Source of the DNA: Shouchella oshimensis
GTDB taxonomy: Bacteria > Bacillota > Bacilli > Bacillales > Bacillaceae_D
Length of the DNA stretch: 64,000 bases
Reading direction: 5' to 3'
Assembly (NCBI RefSeq): GCF_002019765.1
Contig: NZ_KV917380.1
Coordinates: forward strand, 203,849-267,848
Below the pieces are notes generated by a model. That model saw nothing but the letters and a program-made list of their open reading frames with translations. It was not told the origin of the DNA and ran no database searches. This document shows positions 44,605 through 51,085 of this stretch, piece after piece. Within the stretch, counting starts at the first letter, position 1. Each line of letters opens with the position of its first letter. The position numbers and the translations under genes were made by a program.

Positions 44605-45234
44605 TTAGGCATGACGCTGTAGCGCGTCTTCTAATGCAATAACTGTTTGCTTTAAGTAAGAGAGGGAATGGGGGACAAGATCATTTAGTGTGATTTCTAA
44701 CTCTAGAGCGATGCGCTGATTCCCCTCTTCTTTATAGCCTGAGGCAACCATTGAGTTGGACAAGCCAAAGCATACCTTTTTGAATTGATAAAAAGGGACA
44801 GCTACCATTCCAGCTACTTCTTCTTTTTGTAGTGTAAACGACTCTATCAATTTGGATGTGAAATGAACGTAAGAAGAAGCGATTTCGTTATCGAGAAATG
44901 ATTCTGTATGAATTTTATCGAGAAATTGACCGATAAAGTAGATGTCTTCTGATGATAGTGTTACACCGAGTTCCTCCTCGACTTCTCGTAAACCGTCTAG
45001 TGTGGTTTCGGTAGATATTAAGTGACCAGCAGCTGTTATATCGAACAAATTCGGAAAATCTTTTTTGGTCGGGCTTCTAAGCTGCAAGTAAATAAGTGGT
45101 TCTTGTATTTTGTCATTTATCATCCACAGATGGAATGTTTCGTGCCATAACCCGTTCTGGTGAATTTGGTCTCGATGGGTCGAACCGAGAGGTTTTTTCG
45201 CATGAGTAAAGTACAAAATTTTTTCATTATTCAT
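44605..45234 (-). CDS. NUDIX hydrolase, isopentenyl-diphosphate-isomerase-like group
   Basis: 209-residue protein with an early GLWHETFHLWMI block, as in NUDIX proteins related to isopentenyl diphosphate isomerase. The Nudix box is AGHLISTETTLDGLREVEEELGV in outline: REVEEELG is canonical but the N-terminal part shifts the first Gly and Glu by one position, so metal binding may differ from the standard box. About 60 C-terminal residues follow the core. Substrate unknown. It is convergent with the GNAT gene and divergent from the ABC pair. Confidence 0.82.
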   Translation of the reverse strand: MNNEKILYFTHAKKPLGSTHRDQIHQNGLWHETFHLWMINDKIQEPLIYLQLRSPTKKDFPNLFDITAAGHLISTETTLDGLREVEEELGVTLSSEDIYFIGQFLDKIHTESFLDNEIASSYVHFTSKLIESFTLQKEEVAGMVAVPFYQFKKVCFGLSNSMVASGYKEEGNQRIALELEITLNDLVPHSLSYLKQTVIALEDALQRHA

Positions 45235-45317
45235 GATTAATCCTCTTTTCTGTACAGTAGCTAGATTTAGTATAGCATAAGAACTAATGAAGGATCATGT
45301 AAGAGAGGAGCATGTGT

Positions 45318-45998
45318 TTGCAGTATGTCCAGGTTAAACAGTTATCAGTAAATGAACGGATTATTTATAGAAAGAGACGGATTTTAGATAACATTAGCTT
45401 TTCCATTCGCCATGGTGAGGCGATTGGACTCTTTGTAGAAAATCGGCAAGAAAGAGAATGGCTGATGGATCTTTTATTAGGAATGAAAAAACCTAATCGT
45501 GGTGAAGTTATAATCGGTCAGCATACGATCACAAATGTAAATGAAGAAGAAGCAGCTCGTATACGCAGAGAGGAAGTTGCCTTTGTATCAAGTCGAACAC
45601 TATTAATGACAGAAGCAACGGTTGAAGCGAATTTACAGGTGAATAAGTGGCTAAATAAAAAGGCTTATGCAAATAAAGCGCATTTAAGACAATTACTTAT
45701 CTACTTTGAGGCTGAATCTCTTTGTCATAAATACGTGAAAGACCTTGACTCTCGTGAAAAGGAACTTGTACGACTTATTCGTGCTCTTTGGATGAGCCCT
45801 TATCTAATCCTAATGGAAGAGCCAGAAGATGCTCGTACGCTAAAAAAACTTATTCAGTATACGTGGTCAATGCAAATTACATTTCTATTTACAACTTCTC
45901 AACTAAAAAAAGCAGAGCTGGCTCACGGCATGTTGTCTATAAAGGGCGGAGTATTAGAGGATCATTCGCGCCTAGAACGAGGAAGGGTGCAAGAGTAG
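45318..45998 (+). CDS. ABC transporter pseudo-ATPase (all catalytic motifs degenerate)
   Basis: 226-residue protein with the length and fold pattern of a MacB/LolD-type ATPase but no working active site. Where Walker A should be (residues 39-48) it has FVENRQEREW, without GxxGxGKS/T. The Q-loop Gln is Ser (VSSR, 90-93), the signature LSGGQ is LDSRE (143-147), Walker B keeps hydrophobics but ends LILMEEP (163-169), and the H-loop His is missing (FTTSQ, 191-195). The frame has no internal stop. TTG 45318 is 7 nt after GAGGAG; ATG 45312 is too close. A large permease begins 3 nt after its stop. It may be a structural or regulatory subunit, or need another ATPase. Confidence 0.8.
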   Translation: MQYVQVKQLSVNERIIYRKRRILDNISFSIRHGEAIGLFVENRQEREWLMDLLLGMKKPNRGEVIIGQHTITNVNEEEAARIRREEVAFVSSRTLLMTEATVEANLQVNKWLNKKAYANKAHLRQLLIYFEAESLCHKYVKDLDSREKELVRLIRALWMSPYLILMEEPEDARTLKKLIQYTWSMQITFLFTTSQLKKAELAHGMLSIKGGVLEDHSRLERGRVQE

Positions 45999-46000
45999 GA

Positions 46001-48019
46001 ATGAAGATGATTTATTTTTTAATGGGCAATCGCACAGCTTTTCAGACAAAGAAAGGATTTCGGTTGTTTTTAGTTTACATACTATTGCTTATAGCGTTAC
46101 TTACGTCGTTGTTTTTTAGTTTGCAAGTTGCCATTCATGCAAATAAGGTTAACCAGCTATCAAGTGATGGAGGGAACTTAGGCCTTTATTCAATTCAGTC
46201 TAAAGTCGATTTAAGTAAGTCAGAAATTGACCGATTCATGGATTTAGATTCCGTTTACCAACCATATGTGAAAAGTAAGCCAGAAGCGTATACATATGAG
46301 GGAGCAACGGTAATCGTCCAAAGGAATAGTGAACCTTATTTTCATGAAAATGGGACGACTCTTCTGATTGGAGAGTGGCCACAGAATGAACATGAATGGG
46401 TTATTAATAGCTATCAATTTTATGCGATCGATGACGATTTTTCACTTGGTGACCAACTTACATTTGAGTCTAGCACAGGCGATCGAAAGGATATTACGAT
46501 TACAGGTGTATATGAAGAGCTGCAAGCTTATCAAGCATCTTATTCAGCGCTAACCGTTGGAGAGGTAGAGGAAGGCTATATTGCTGGATTAGTAGAAATG
46601 GATTCGGTTTCAACTGTTTCTTCTGATTTGAAGGAGACTTTTGACATCACCATACAACGCCAACCGGTTTATCAAAATCCACCTGTTGAGAAGCTTTCGG
46701 AGGGTAGTACCATCATCGTGTTTTATAGTCTACTCCTCTTATTGAATATGATCATCCTAGCATGGCTAGCCGTGCAACTTCTGTCATTGTTTGATTTTCG
46801 TGCTGGATTGTCAACGGCCACGTACTATGGCTTGTCGCCGAAGAAAACAACATTTGCTTGTATCGTATTGTTTAGTATCGTTGCCATGCTTTTAGTCAGC
46901 ATCAGTTATTTTATAGCTTATATCGCCTTCCAGTATGTTGGCGAGAGATGGAGCCACGTAATAGGTGTTTCAATCTTCTATCGTCAAGACCATGTAAATA
47001 ATCAAATGCATATACCTATTGATTACACCTATATGATCATTGCCAGTATCCTTCTTAAAATATGGTTCATTCTTGTTTTCTTTGCAAGTAAACAAATGAA
47101 TAGAACAACAACCCTCATTGTTTCAAGTTTAGTTGGGCTTATTTGTTTAGCTTTAACGATGCCTTTCATTCAATCTGTAGTGGACTATAACCAATTTCAC
47201 AGAGAGAATGAAGTCGGTGATGATATTTATGATTATTATTTAGAAAAACAACCGTATACAAGCGCTCATTTATTAGATAAAAGAGCCATCGATCAGTTTG
47301 ATGATTTAACAAATGCATTGGATCGTGACGGTGTTTCCGCTCTTCATTTAAGGGGGCTTCAAGATTGGTTTGTAAATGGACTAGAAGATGAACAAGATCT
47401 GTTTTTCGCATCGCAAGTTTTAGCCGTTGATGACGATGAATGGTTAACCTTTTTAAAGCAATTAGGCATGGAGGAATTAGCCTCCTCACAACAAGCTGGT
47501 GCACCTCCCATTATTCATTTTCCATGGAAAGAGTCAGCAGATTTTAGTTACCGGGAGCCCGTTTATCTCGAAGGAATGGAAGTAGCACTCCAGCAAATAA
47601 ACTATAAAAATGATGGCAGCTTTGAGTTTGTAACAGATGACGAAACGCTAACATTTCGTGCCTATAGTGTAGAACAAGAGCATTTTTTTACCTATGAAAC
47701 GTTTATACTGCCTCAATCTTATGTTGGTGAAACAAAGGTAGACGAGCAATTGTTCATGCCAGTCTATTTAATCCCGACTGACTTATCCATTAACGAATTT
47801 GAATACGAATTGTTCACGAACTATTTAAACGAGTATCCGTTGCTTAGGTTTATTGAAAATGGGCATCACGCCACATGGTTTGTTGAAACAGAGCGAACAA
47901 GCTTTAGGTTGCTGATGATACAGGTTGTCCCGATTGTACTTGTACTAACAATGATTCTGTTTTCGTTAGGCGCACCTTTGCTTAAGAAAATAAAAGCGAA
48001 AAAACAATGGAGTTCTTAA
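46001..48019 (+). CDS. Large membrane protein, permease partner of the pseudo-ATPase
   Basis: 672 residues. Membrane segments at about 20-43, 233-260, 285-310, 345-363, 370-392 and 638-661; two big extracytoplasmic regions (about 44-230 and 395-635) lie between them. The layout (helix, large external domain, cluster of helices, second external domain, last helix) recalls MacB/FtsX-type permeases but the sequence match is weak and I do not recognise a named family. ATG 46001 is preferred; the frame runs upstream into the ATPase gene without a start signal. A terminator follows. Function unknown; the partner cannot hydrolyse ATP by the usual mechanism. Confidence 0.75.
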   Translation: MKMIYFLMGNRTAFQTKKGFRLFLVYILLLIALLTSLFFSLQVAIHANKVNQLSSDGGNLGLYSIQSKVDLSKSEIDRFMDLDSVYQPYVKSKPEAYTYEGATVIVQRNSEPYFHENGTTLLIGEWPQNEHEWVINSYQFYAIDDDFSLGDQLTFESSTGDRKDITITGVYEELQAYQASYSALTVGEVEEGYIAGLVEMDSVSTVSSDLKETFDITIQRQPVYQNPPVEKLSEGSTIIVFYSLLLLLNMIILAWLAVQLLSLFDFRAGLSTATYYGLSPKKTTFACIVLFSIVAMLLVSISYFIAYIAFQYVGERWSHVIGVSIFYRQDHVNNQMHIPIDYTYMIIASILLKIWFILVFFASKQMNRTTTLIVSSLVGLICLALTMPFIQSVVDYNQFHRENEVGDDIYDYYLEKQPYTSAHLLDKRAIDQFDDLTNALDRDGVSALHLRGLQDWFVNGLEDEQDLFFASQVLAVDDDEWLTFLKQLGMEELASSQQAGAPPIIHFPWKESADFSYREPVYLEGMEVALQQINYKNDGSFEFVTDDETLTFRAYSVEQEHFFTYETFILPQSYVGETKVDEQLFMPVYLIPTDLSINEFEYELFTNYLNEYPLLRFIENGHHATWFVETERTSFRLLMIQVVPIVLVLTMILFSLGAPLLKKIKAKKQWSS

Positions 48020-48026
48020 AAGAGAA

Positions 48027-48067
48027 AACCTAAATGTAGCCATTTAAAGCGCATTTAGGTTTTTTTA
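48027..48067. terminator. Bidirectional terminator between permease and ribD
   Basis: 10-bp stem AACCTAAATG/CATTTAGGTT (48027-48036 and 48052-48061) followed by a T run; it overlaps the ribD stop codon on the other strand. Confidence 0.82.
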
Positions 48068-49158
48068 TTTTCATATTGAGGATAAGCAACAATCTTTAGG
48101 TCAGGTCCTATAACGGAGCTTTCTGCCCACTTCAGTGGAATCGCCTGATCCATTGTTTCGATACCGATTCCTTCAAAAAAGCTTCGTGCATCTCGTCCAC
48201 CAATAAGTTTTGGCGCGATATAAATAATACATTTCTGTACGTGTTGCTGCTCTAGAAAAGCAGCATTTAATGTGCCACCAGCTTCTAGAAGCGTTGAGGT
48301 GATGCCTTTTGAGAATAACGTAGCAAGCATCTCATCTACATCGACCTTCTCCTGATTCGTTGTGTAAAAGATGTGTACACCTTTCTCTTTTAATGCGGCT
48401 TCTTTGGCTCTATGAGCTGGTGCAGCAGAGGTAAAGAGATAGATAGGGGCTTCCCCATCATTGACTACGTTACAGTCTAACGGTATACGCATTTGCGAAT
48501 CAACGATAATGCGAACCGGGTTTCTCCCATTAGGAATACGAGCCGTTAATGAGGGGTTGTCTTTTAAGACGGTCTCAATGCCGACAATAATACCTTGATG
48601 TTCACTTCGAAGTCGATGTACATCTTCCCGTGCAGGAGGGGATGTAATCCATTTGCTGTGAGTCGTTTTCGTAGCAATTTTCCCGTCAAGGGAGACAGCA
48701 GCTTTTAACGTCACGAACGGTCTTTTTTGAACGATAGCAAAGTTAAATACTTCATTTAATTGTGTAGCATCTTCTTCTAATAAGCCAACTTCGACTAAAA
48801 CGCCAGCATCTTTGAGACGTTTTATTCCGTTACCAGCTACTTTAGGGTTGGGATCAAGTGAAGCGACTACGACTTTCTTTACACCGGCTTTCACTAAAGC
48901 ATCTGCGCAAGGACCTGTTTTGCCTGTGTGTGAGCATGGTTCGAGGGTAACATAAGCTGTTGAACCTTTTGCATGCTCTCCCGCCATTTGAAGCGCATGA
49001 ATTTCTGCATGTGGCCCTCCTTCTTTTAAATGAGAACCTATTCCAACCACTCGACTTTCTTTTACAAGTACGCAGCCGACAATAGGGTTTGCCCCTGTTT
49101 GACCTAGCATGGCTTTTGCATTTTCAAGGGCTAGCTTCATATACATTTGATCAGACAT
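48055..49158 (-). CDS. ribD: Riboflavin biosynthesis protein RibD (deaminase/reductase)
   Basis: 367-residue bifunctional enzyme for two early riboflavin steps. The N-terminal deaminase holds the zinc site HAEIHAL, EPCSHTGKTGPCADAL; the C-terminal reductase (from about residue 145) begins RPFVTLKAAVSLDGKIAT and has LLEAGGTLNAAFLE. The frame runs into the upstream gene, but ATG 49158 after AAGGAG is the real start. No ribE, ribBA or ribH is next to it and there is no FMN riboswitch in the 13-nt gap to the SDR gene, so this copy is outside the usual rib operon and may be a second ribD. Confidence 0.92.
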   Translation of the reverse strand: MSDQMYMKLALENAKAMLGQTGANPIVGCVLVKESRVVGIGSHLKEGGPHAEIHALQMAGEHAKGSTAYVTLEPCSHTGKTGPCADALVKAGVKKVVVASLDPNPKVAGNGIKRLKDAGVLVEVGLLEEDATQLNEVFNFAIVQKRPFVTLKAAVSLDGKIATKTTHSKWITSPPAREDVHRLRSEHQGIIVGIETVLKDNPSLTARIPNGRNPVRIIVDSQMRIPLDCNVVNDGEAPIYLFTSAAPAHRAKEAALKEKGVHIFYTTNQEKVDVDEMLATLFSKGITSTLLEAGGTLNAAFLEQQHVQKCIIYIAPKLIGGRDARSFFEGIGIETMDQAIPLKWAESSVIGPDLKIVAYPQYENKKT

Positions 49159-49171
49159 AAGTAAACACTCC

Positions 49172-50035
49172 TTACGATAAATAATAGATGCCGGTTCGTT
49201 TTTCTGAAAGCGACCATAAAGACCCCGCTTGGTGTTTATTAAAAATAGTATCCCCAGTTGTTTGAGGTTTAGGTTTTCCGTACCATTCCCTATAGCCACT
49301 AGGCCCAATCCATTCTCCACCGTTAAGCATGGCATTTGTGGCAGCATAACATGTCGATGCAGCGCCTTGTTCAGCTGATTGAACAAGATAGGGTAAAATG
49401 CTGCGAATCAACCAATGGGCTTTCTTGCCTGAGCCTTTGGAGAGCAAGTTTGAATAAGCTAGCCCAGGGTGGCAAGCGACACTAATAGTGGATTTTTGAT
49501 GTACTTTTAAACGTCGATCCAGCTCTCGAGCAAATAAAAAGTTGGCAAGCTTACTCTGTCGGTAAAAGGTCATTGGATTGTAACCGTAGTCTCCATTGTA
49601 ATTAGCAAACTGAATCGTTCCTTTAATGGCAGCGATACTTGTGATCGTCACAATACGGGATGAAGGAGTAGAAGTTAAGAGTGGCAAAAGGTACCCGGTC
49701 AATGCGAAGTGACCAAGATGATTCGTACCAAACTGTCTTTCAAAACCGTCTACTGTAAGCTCATATGGTGGATTCATAACCCCTGCATTATTGATAAGTA
49801 AATCCAATCTTGAAAATGGTACGCTTTCTGAAAAGGCTTGAATGGAAGAAAGGTTCCCTAAATCGAGGAAAGAAAAAGAGACAGCTCCATAAGAGCGGAG
49901 AAGTCTAACGGTGGCTTCCCCTTTTTCTTTATTTCGACTGGCAATGATTACCCGATAGTTGCTCGCTAGTAAAAACTTGGCTGTTTCAAAGCCAATTCCG
50001 CTTGTTGCACCGGTAATAAGCGCTGTATGCTTCAT
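49172..50035 (-). CDS. Short-chain dehydrogenase, retinol-dehydrogenase-like
   Basis: 287-residue SDR. TGATSGIGFETAKFLL binds NAD(P), with Arg in IIASRNKEK suggesting NADP; LLINNAGVM, the catalytic Ser in TITSIAA, and Tyr/Lys in YRQSKLANF are all present. It resembles the human-RDH/WWOX-like group that reduces lipophilic carbonyls, but the substrate is unknown. ATG 50035 (MKHT) follows AAGGAG at 8 nt; the frame extends to 50056 without a site. It precedes ribD by 13 nt and is probably cotranscribed. Confidence 0.9.
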   Translation of the reverse strand: MKHTALITGATSGIGFETAKFLLASNYRVIIASRNKEKGEATVRLLRSYGAVSFSFLDLGNLSSIQAFSESVPFSRLDLLINNAGVMNPPYELTVDGFERQFGTNHLGHFALTGYLLPLLTSTPSSRIVTITSIAAIKGTIQFANYNGDYGYNPMTFYRQSKLANFLFARELDRRLKVHQKSTISVACHPGLAYSNLLSKGSGKKAHWLIRSILPYLVQSAEQGAASTCYAATNAMLNGGEWIGPSGYREWYGKPKPQTTGDTIFNKHQAGSLWSLSEKRTGIYYLS

Positions 50036-50171
50036 ATCATTTGCTCCTTTAAGCAATCACTGTCTCCATACTACACTAATCTTATGAGGGTTTGCCAAAA
50101 AGAAGGTTGCTAAAGACGTTAGGGGCCATTGGAGGAGGTAGCCGTGTATAGTGCTTTGGCGTGTTAAAAAC

Positions 50172-50202
50172 AAAAAAAGCGAGCAGCGATAAGGATCACT
50201 GC
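50172..50202 (-). terminator. Terminator of the 21-residue peptide gene array
   Basis: On the minus strand: 8-bp stem GCAGTGAT/ATCGCTGC (50202-50195 and 50190-50183, one G-T pair), 4-nt loop, TCGC, then T7. It lies 14 nt after the last peptide gene and before the SDR gene, so it closes the array as a separate transcription unit. Confidence 0.85.
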
Positions 50203-50215
50203 CCGTTCATATTGG

Positions 50216-50281
50216 TTACCCAAGAGTTCCCACGATGCTAGAAACCGATTCAAAAAGTTGTGTAAGTACGTCTGTGAGCAT
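50216..50281 (-). CDS. 21-residue amphipathic peptide, array copy 7 (divergent)
   Basis: Last copy of the array. Peptide reads MLTDVLTQLF then ESVSSIVGTLG. It differs from the other copies at five positions (F2L, I5V, V7T, A9L, I17V), all keeping the hydrophobic or polar class except V7T, while the TD, FESVSSI and GTLG blocks are fixed. CTGGAGGTGGATCAA precedes the ATG. DNA has drifted more than in the other copies, so it is the oldest or most divergent unit, yet the frame and amphipathic pattern are kept. No family is assigned. Confidence 0.85.
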   Translation of the reverse strand: MLTDVLTQLFESVSSIVGTLG

Positions 50282-50318
50282 TTGATCCACCTCCAGTTTG
50301 AAAATAAGGAAAAAAGAA

Positions 50319-50384
50319 TTAGCCAAGAGTGCCGATAATGCTAGAAACTGATTCAAAAGCTTGTACGAGAATATCTGTAAACAT
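50319..50384 (-). CDS. 21-residue amphipathic peptide, array copy 6
   Basis: ATG to TAA in 66 nt. Encodes MFTDILVQAF followed by ESVSSIIGTLG, identical to copies 1-5. Ribosome site CTGGAGGTGGA, 8 nt before the ATG. Start-to-start distance to copy 5 is 104 nt. Uses CTC for Leu6 and GTA for Val7, as copy 1 does. Confidence 0.88.
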   Translation of the reverse strand: MFTDILVQAFESVSSIIGTLG

Positions 50385-50422
50385 AAGGTCCACCTCCAGT
50401 TTGAAAATAAGGAAAAAGAAAA

Positions 50423-50488
50423 TTAACCAAGAGTACCGATAATGCTAGAAACTGATTCAAAAGCTTGAACAAGAATATCTGTAAACAT
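50423..50488 (-). CDS. 21-residue amphipathic peptide, array copy 5
   Basis: Same peptide as copy 6 with synonymous changes (GGT for Gly18 and Gly21). Ribosome site CTGGAGGTGGA is identical. Start-to-start distance to copy 4 is 104 nt. The third-position changes without amino acid change argue that the peptide is selected. Confidence 0.88.
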   Translation of the reverse strand: MFTDILVQAFESVSSIIGTLG

Positions 50489-50526
50489 AAGATCCACCTC
50501 CAGTTTGAAAATAAGGAAAAAGAGAA

Positions 50527-50592
50527 TTACCCAAGAGTGCCGATAATGCTAGAAACTGATTCAAAAGCTTGAACGAGAATATCTGTAAACAT
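50527..50592 (-). CDS. 21-residue amphipathic peptide, array copy 4
   Basis: Same peptide; Leu6 is CTC and Gly21 is GGG. Strong ribosome site as in the other copies. Spacer between this stop and the next start carries the conserved TTTTCCTTATTTTC tract. Confidence 0.88.
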   Translation of the reverse strand: MFTDILVQAFESVSSIIGTLG

Positions 50593-50630
50593 AAGATCCA
50601 CCTCCAGTTTGAAAATAAGGAAAAAGAGAA

Positions 50631-50696
50631 TTACCCAAGAGTGCCGATAATGCTAGAAACTGATTCAAAAGCTTGAACAAGAATATCTGTAAACAT
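50631..50696 (-). CDS. 21-residue amphipathic peptide, array copy 3
   Basis: Same peptide; Leu6 is CTT, Gly21 is GGG. Strong ribosome site; 104 nt from copies 2 and 4. Confidence 0.88.
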   Translation of the reverse strand: MFTDILVQAFESVSSIIGTLG

Positions 50697-50734
50697 AAGG
50701 TCCACCTCCAGTTTGAAAATAAGGAAAAAGAGAA

Positions 50735-50800
50735 TTAGCCAAGAGTGCCGATAATGCTAGAAACTGATTCAAAAGCTTGAACAAGAATATCTGTAAACAT
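50735..50800 (-). CDS. 21-residue amphipathic peptide, array copy 2
   Basis: Same peptide; Gly21 is GGC. Ribosome site CTGGAGGTGGATTTT before the ATG. Start lies 103 nt after the copy 1 start. Confidence 0.88.
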   Translation of the reverse strand: MFTDILVQAFESVSSIIGTLG

Positions 50801-50837
50801 AAAATCCACCTCCAGTTTGAAAATAAGAAAAAAAGAA

Positions 50838-50903
50838 TTAGCCAAGAGTGCCGATAATGCTAGAAACTGATTCAAAAGCTTGTACGAGAATATCTGTAAA
50901 CAT
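50838..50903 (-). CDS. 21-residue amphipathic peptide, array copy 1 (first transcribed)
   Basis: First gene of the array. Encodes MFTDILVQAF followed by ESVSSIIGTLG. Hydrophobic residues at 2, 5, 6, 9, 10, 13, 16, 17 and 20 give one face of a helix; Thr3, Asp4, Gln8, Glu11, Ser12, Ser14, Ser15 and Thr19 give the other. There is no Lys or Arg (net about -2) and no signal peptide. Its ribosome site AAAAGGAGG, 7 nt before the ATG, differs from the CTGGAGGTGGA of the other six, showing that it carries the operon's own leader. Leaderless toxin, biofilm surfactant or signal peptide are the main options. Confidence 0.88.
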   Translation of the reverse strand: MFTDILVQAFESVSSIIGTLG

Positions 50904-51011
50904 GACAGAACCTCCTTTTAAAAAGCTTTATTGTTTTTACTTACCTAGCTAACGCAGGAGAGATCACATTGGATCACTTTTTTTTATAATTTTTTTAAAA
51001 AATGGTTTAAA
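50904..51011 (-). promoter_or_regulatory. Probable control region of the peptide array
   Basis: On the minus strand: an AT-rich promoter-like stretch with TATAAA (50988-50983) and a poor -35 (TTTAAA, 51011-51006), followed by a direct repeat GTGATC-N4-GTGATC (50977-50972 and 50967-50962), 10 bp apart, so both copies are on one helix face. The weak -35 and repeat suggest an activator or repressor site. An untranslated leader of about 70 nt follows. Confidence 0.4.
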
Positions 51012-51085
51012 ATGATGGCCGAGCACATCCGTTGCACTTGTTTACTGATGGGTATATCGTATAAAAAAGAAGGGGTGAATAAAGA

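Noticed and set aside
45788-46000. N-terminal extension of the permease frame into the pseudo-ATPase gene
   Set aside because: The extension has no start signal and overlaps a coding frame; ATG 46001 begins with a normal membrane protein N-terminus.
49159-49386. N-terminal extension of the ribD frame
   Set aside because: It runs out of frame through the SDR gene, and ATG 49158 has a clear ribosome site and the family N-terminus.
50144-50167. Seven-codon frame with GTG start after GGAGGAGG on the plus strand
   Set aside because: Good ribosome-like sequence but only seven codons and no repeat or conservation evidence; it runs towards the array terminator.
50216-50910. Array could be read as a CRISPR-like repeat array
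   Set aside because: The repeat unit is about 104 nt without variable spacers, and each unit is a complete coding frame with a ribosome site; no cas genes are present.
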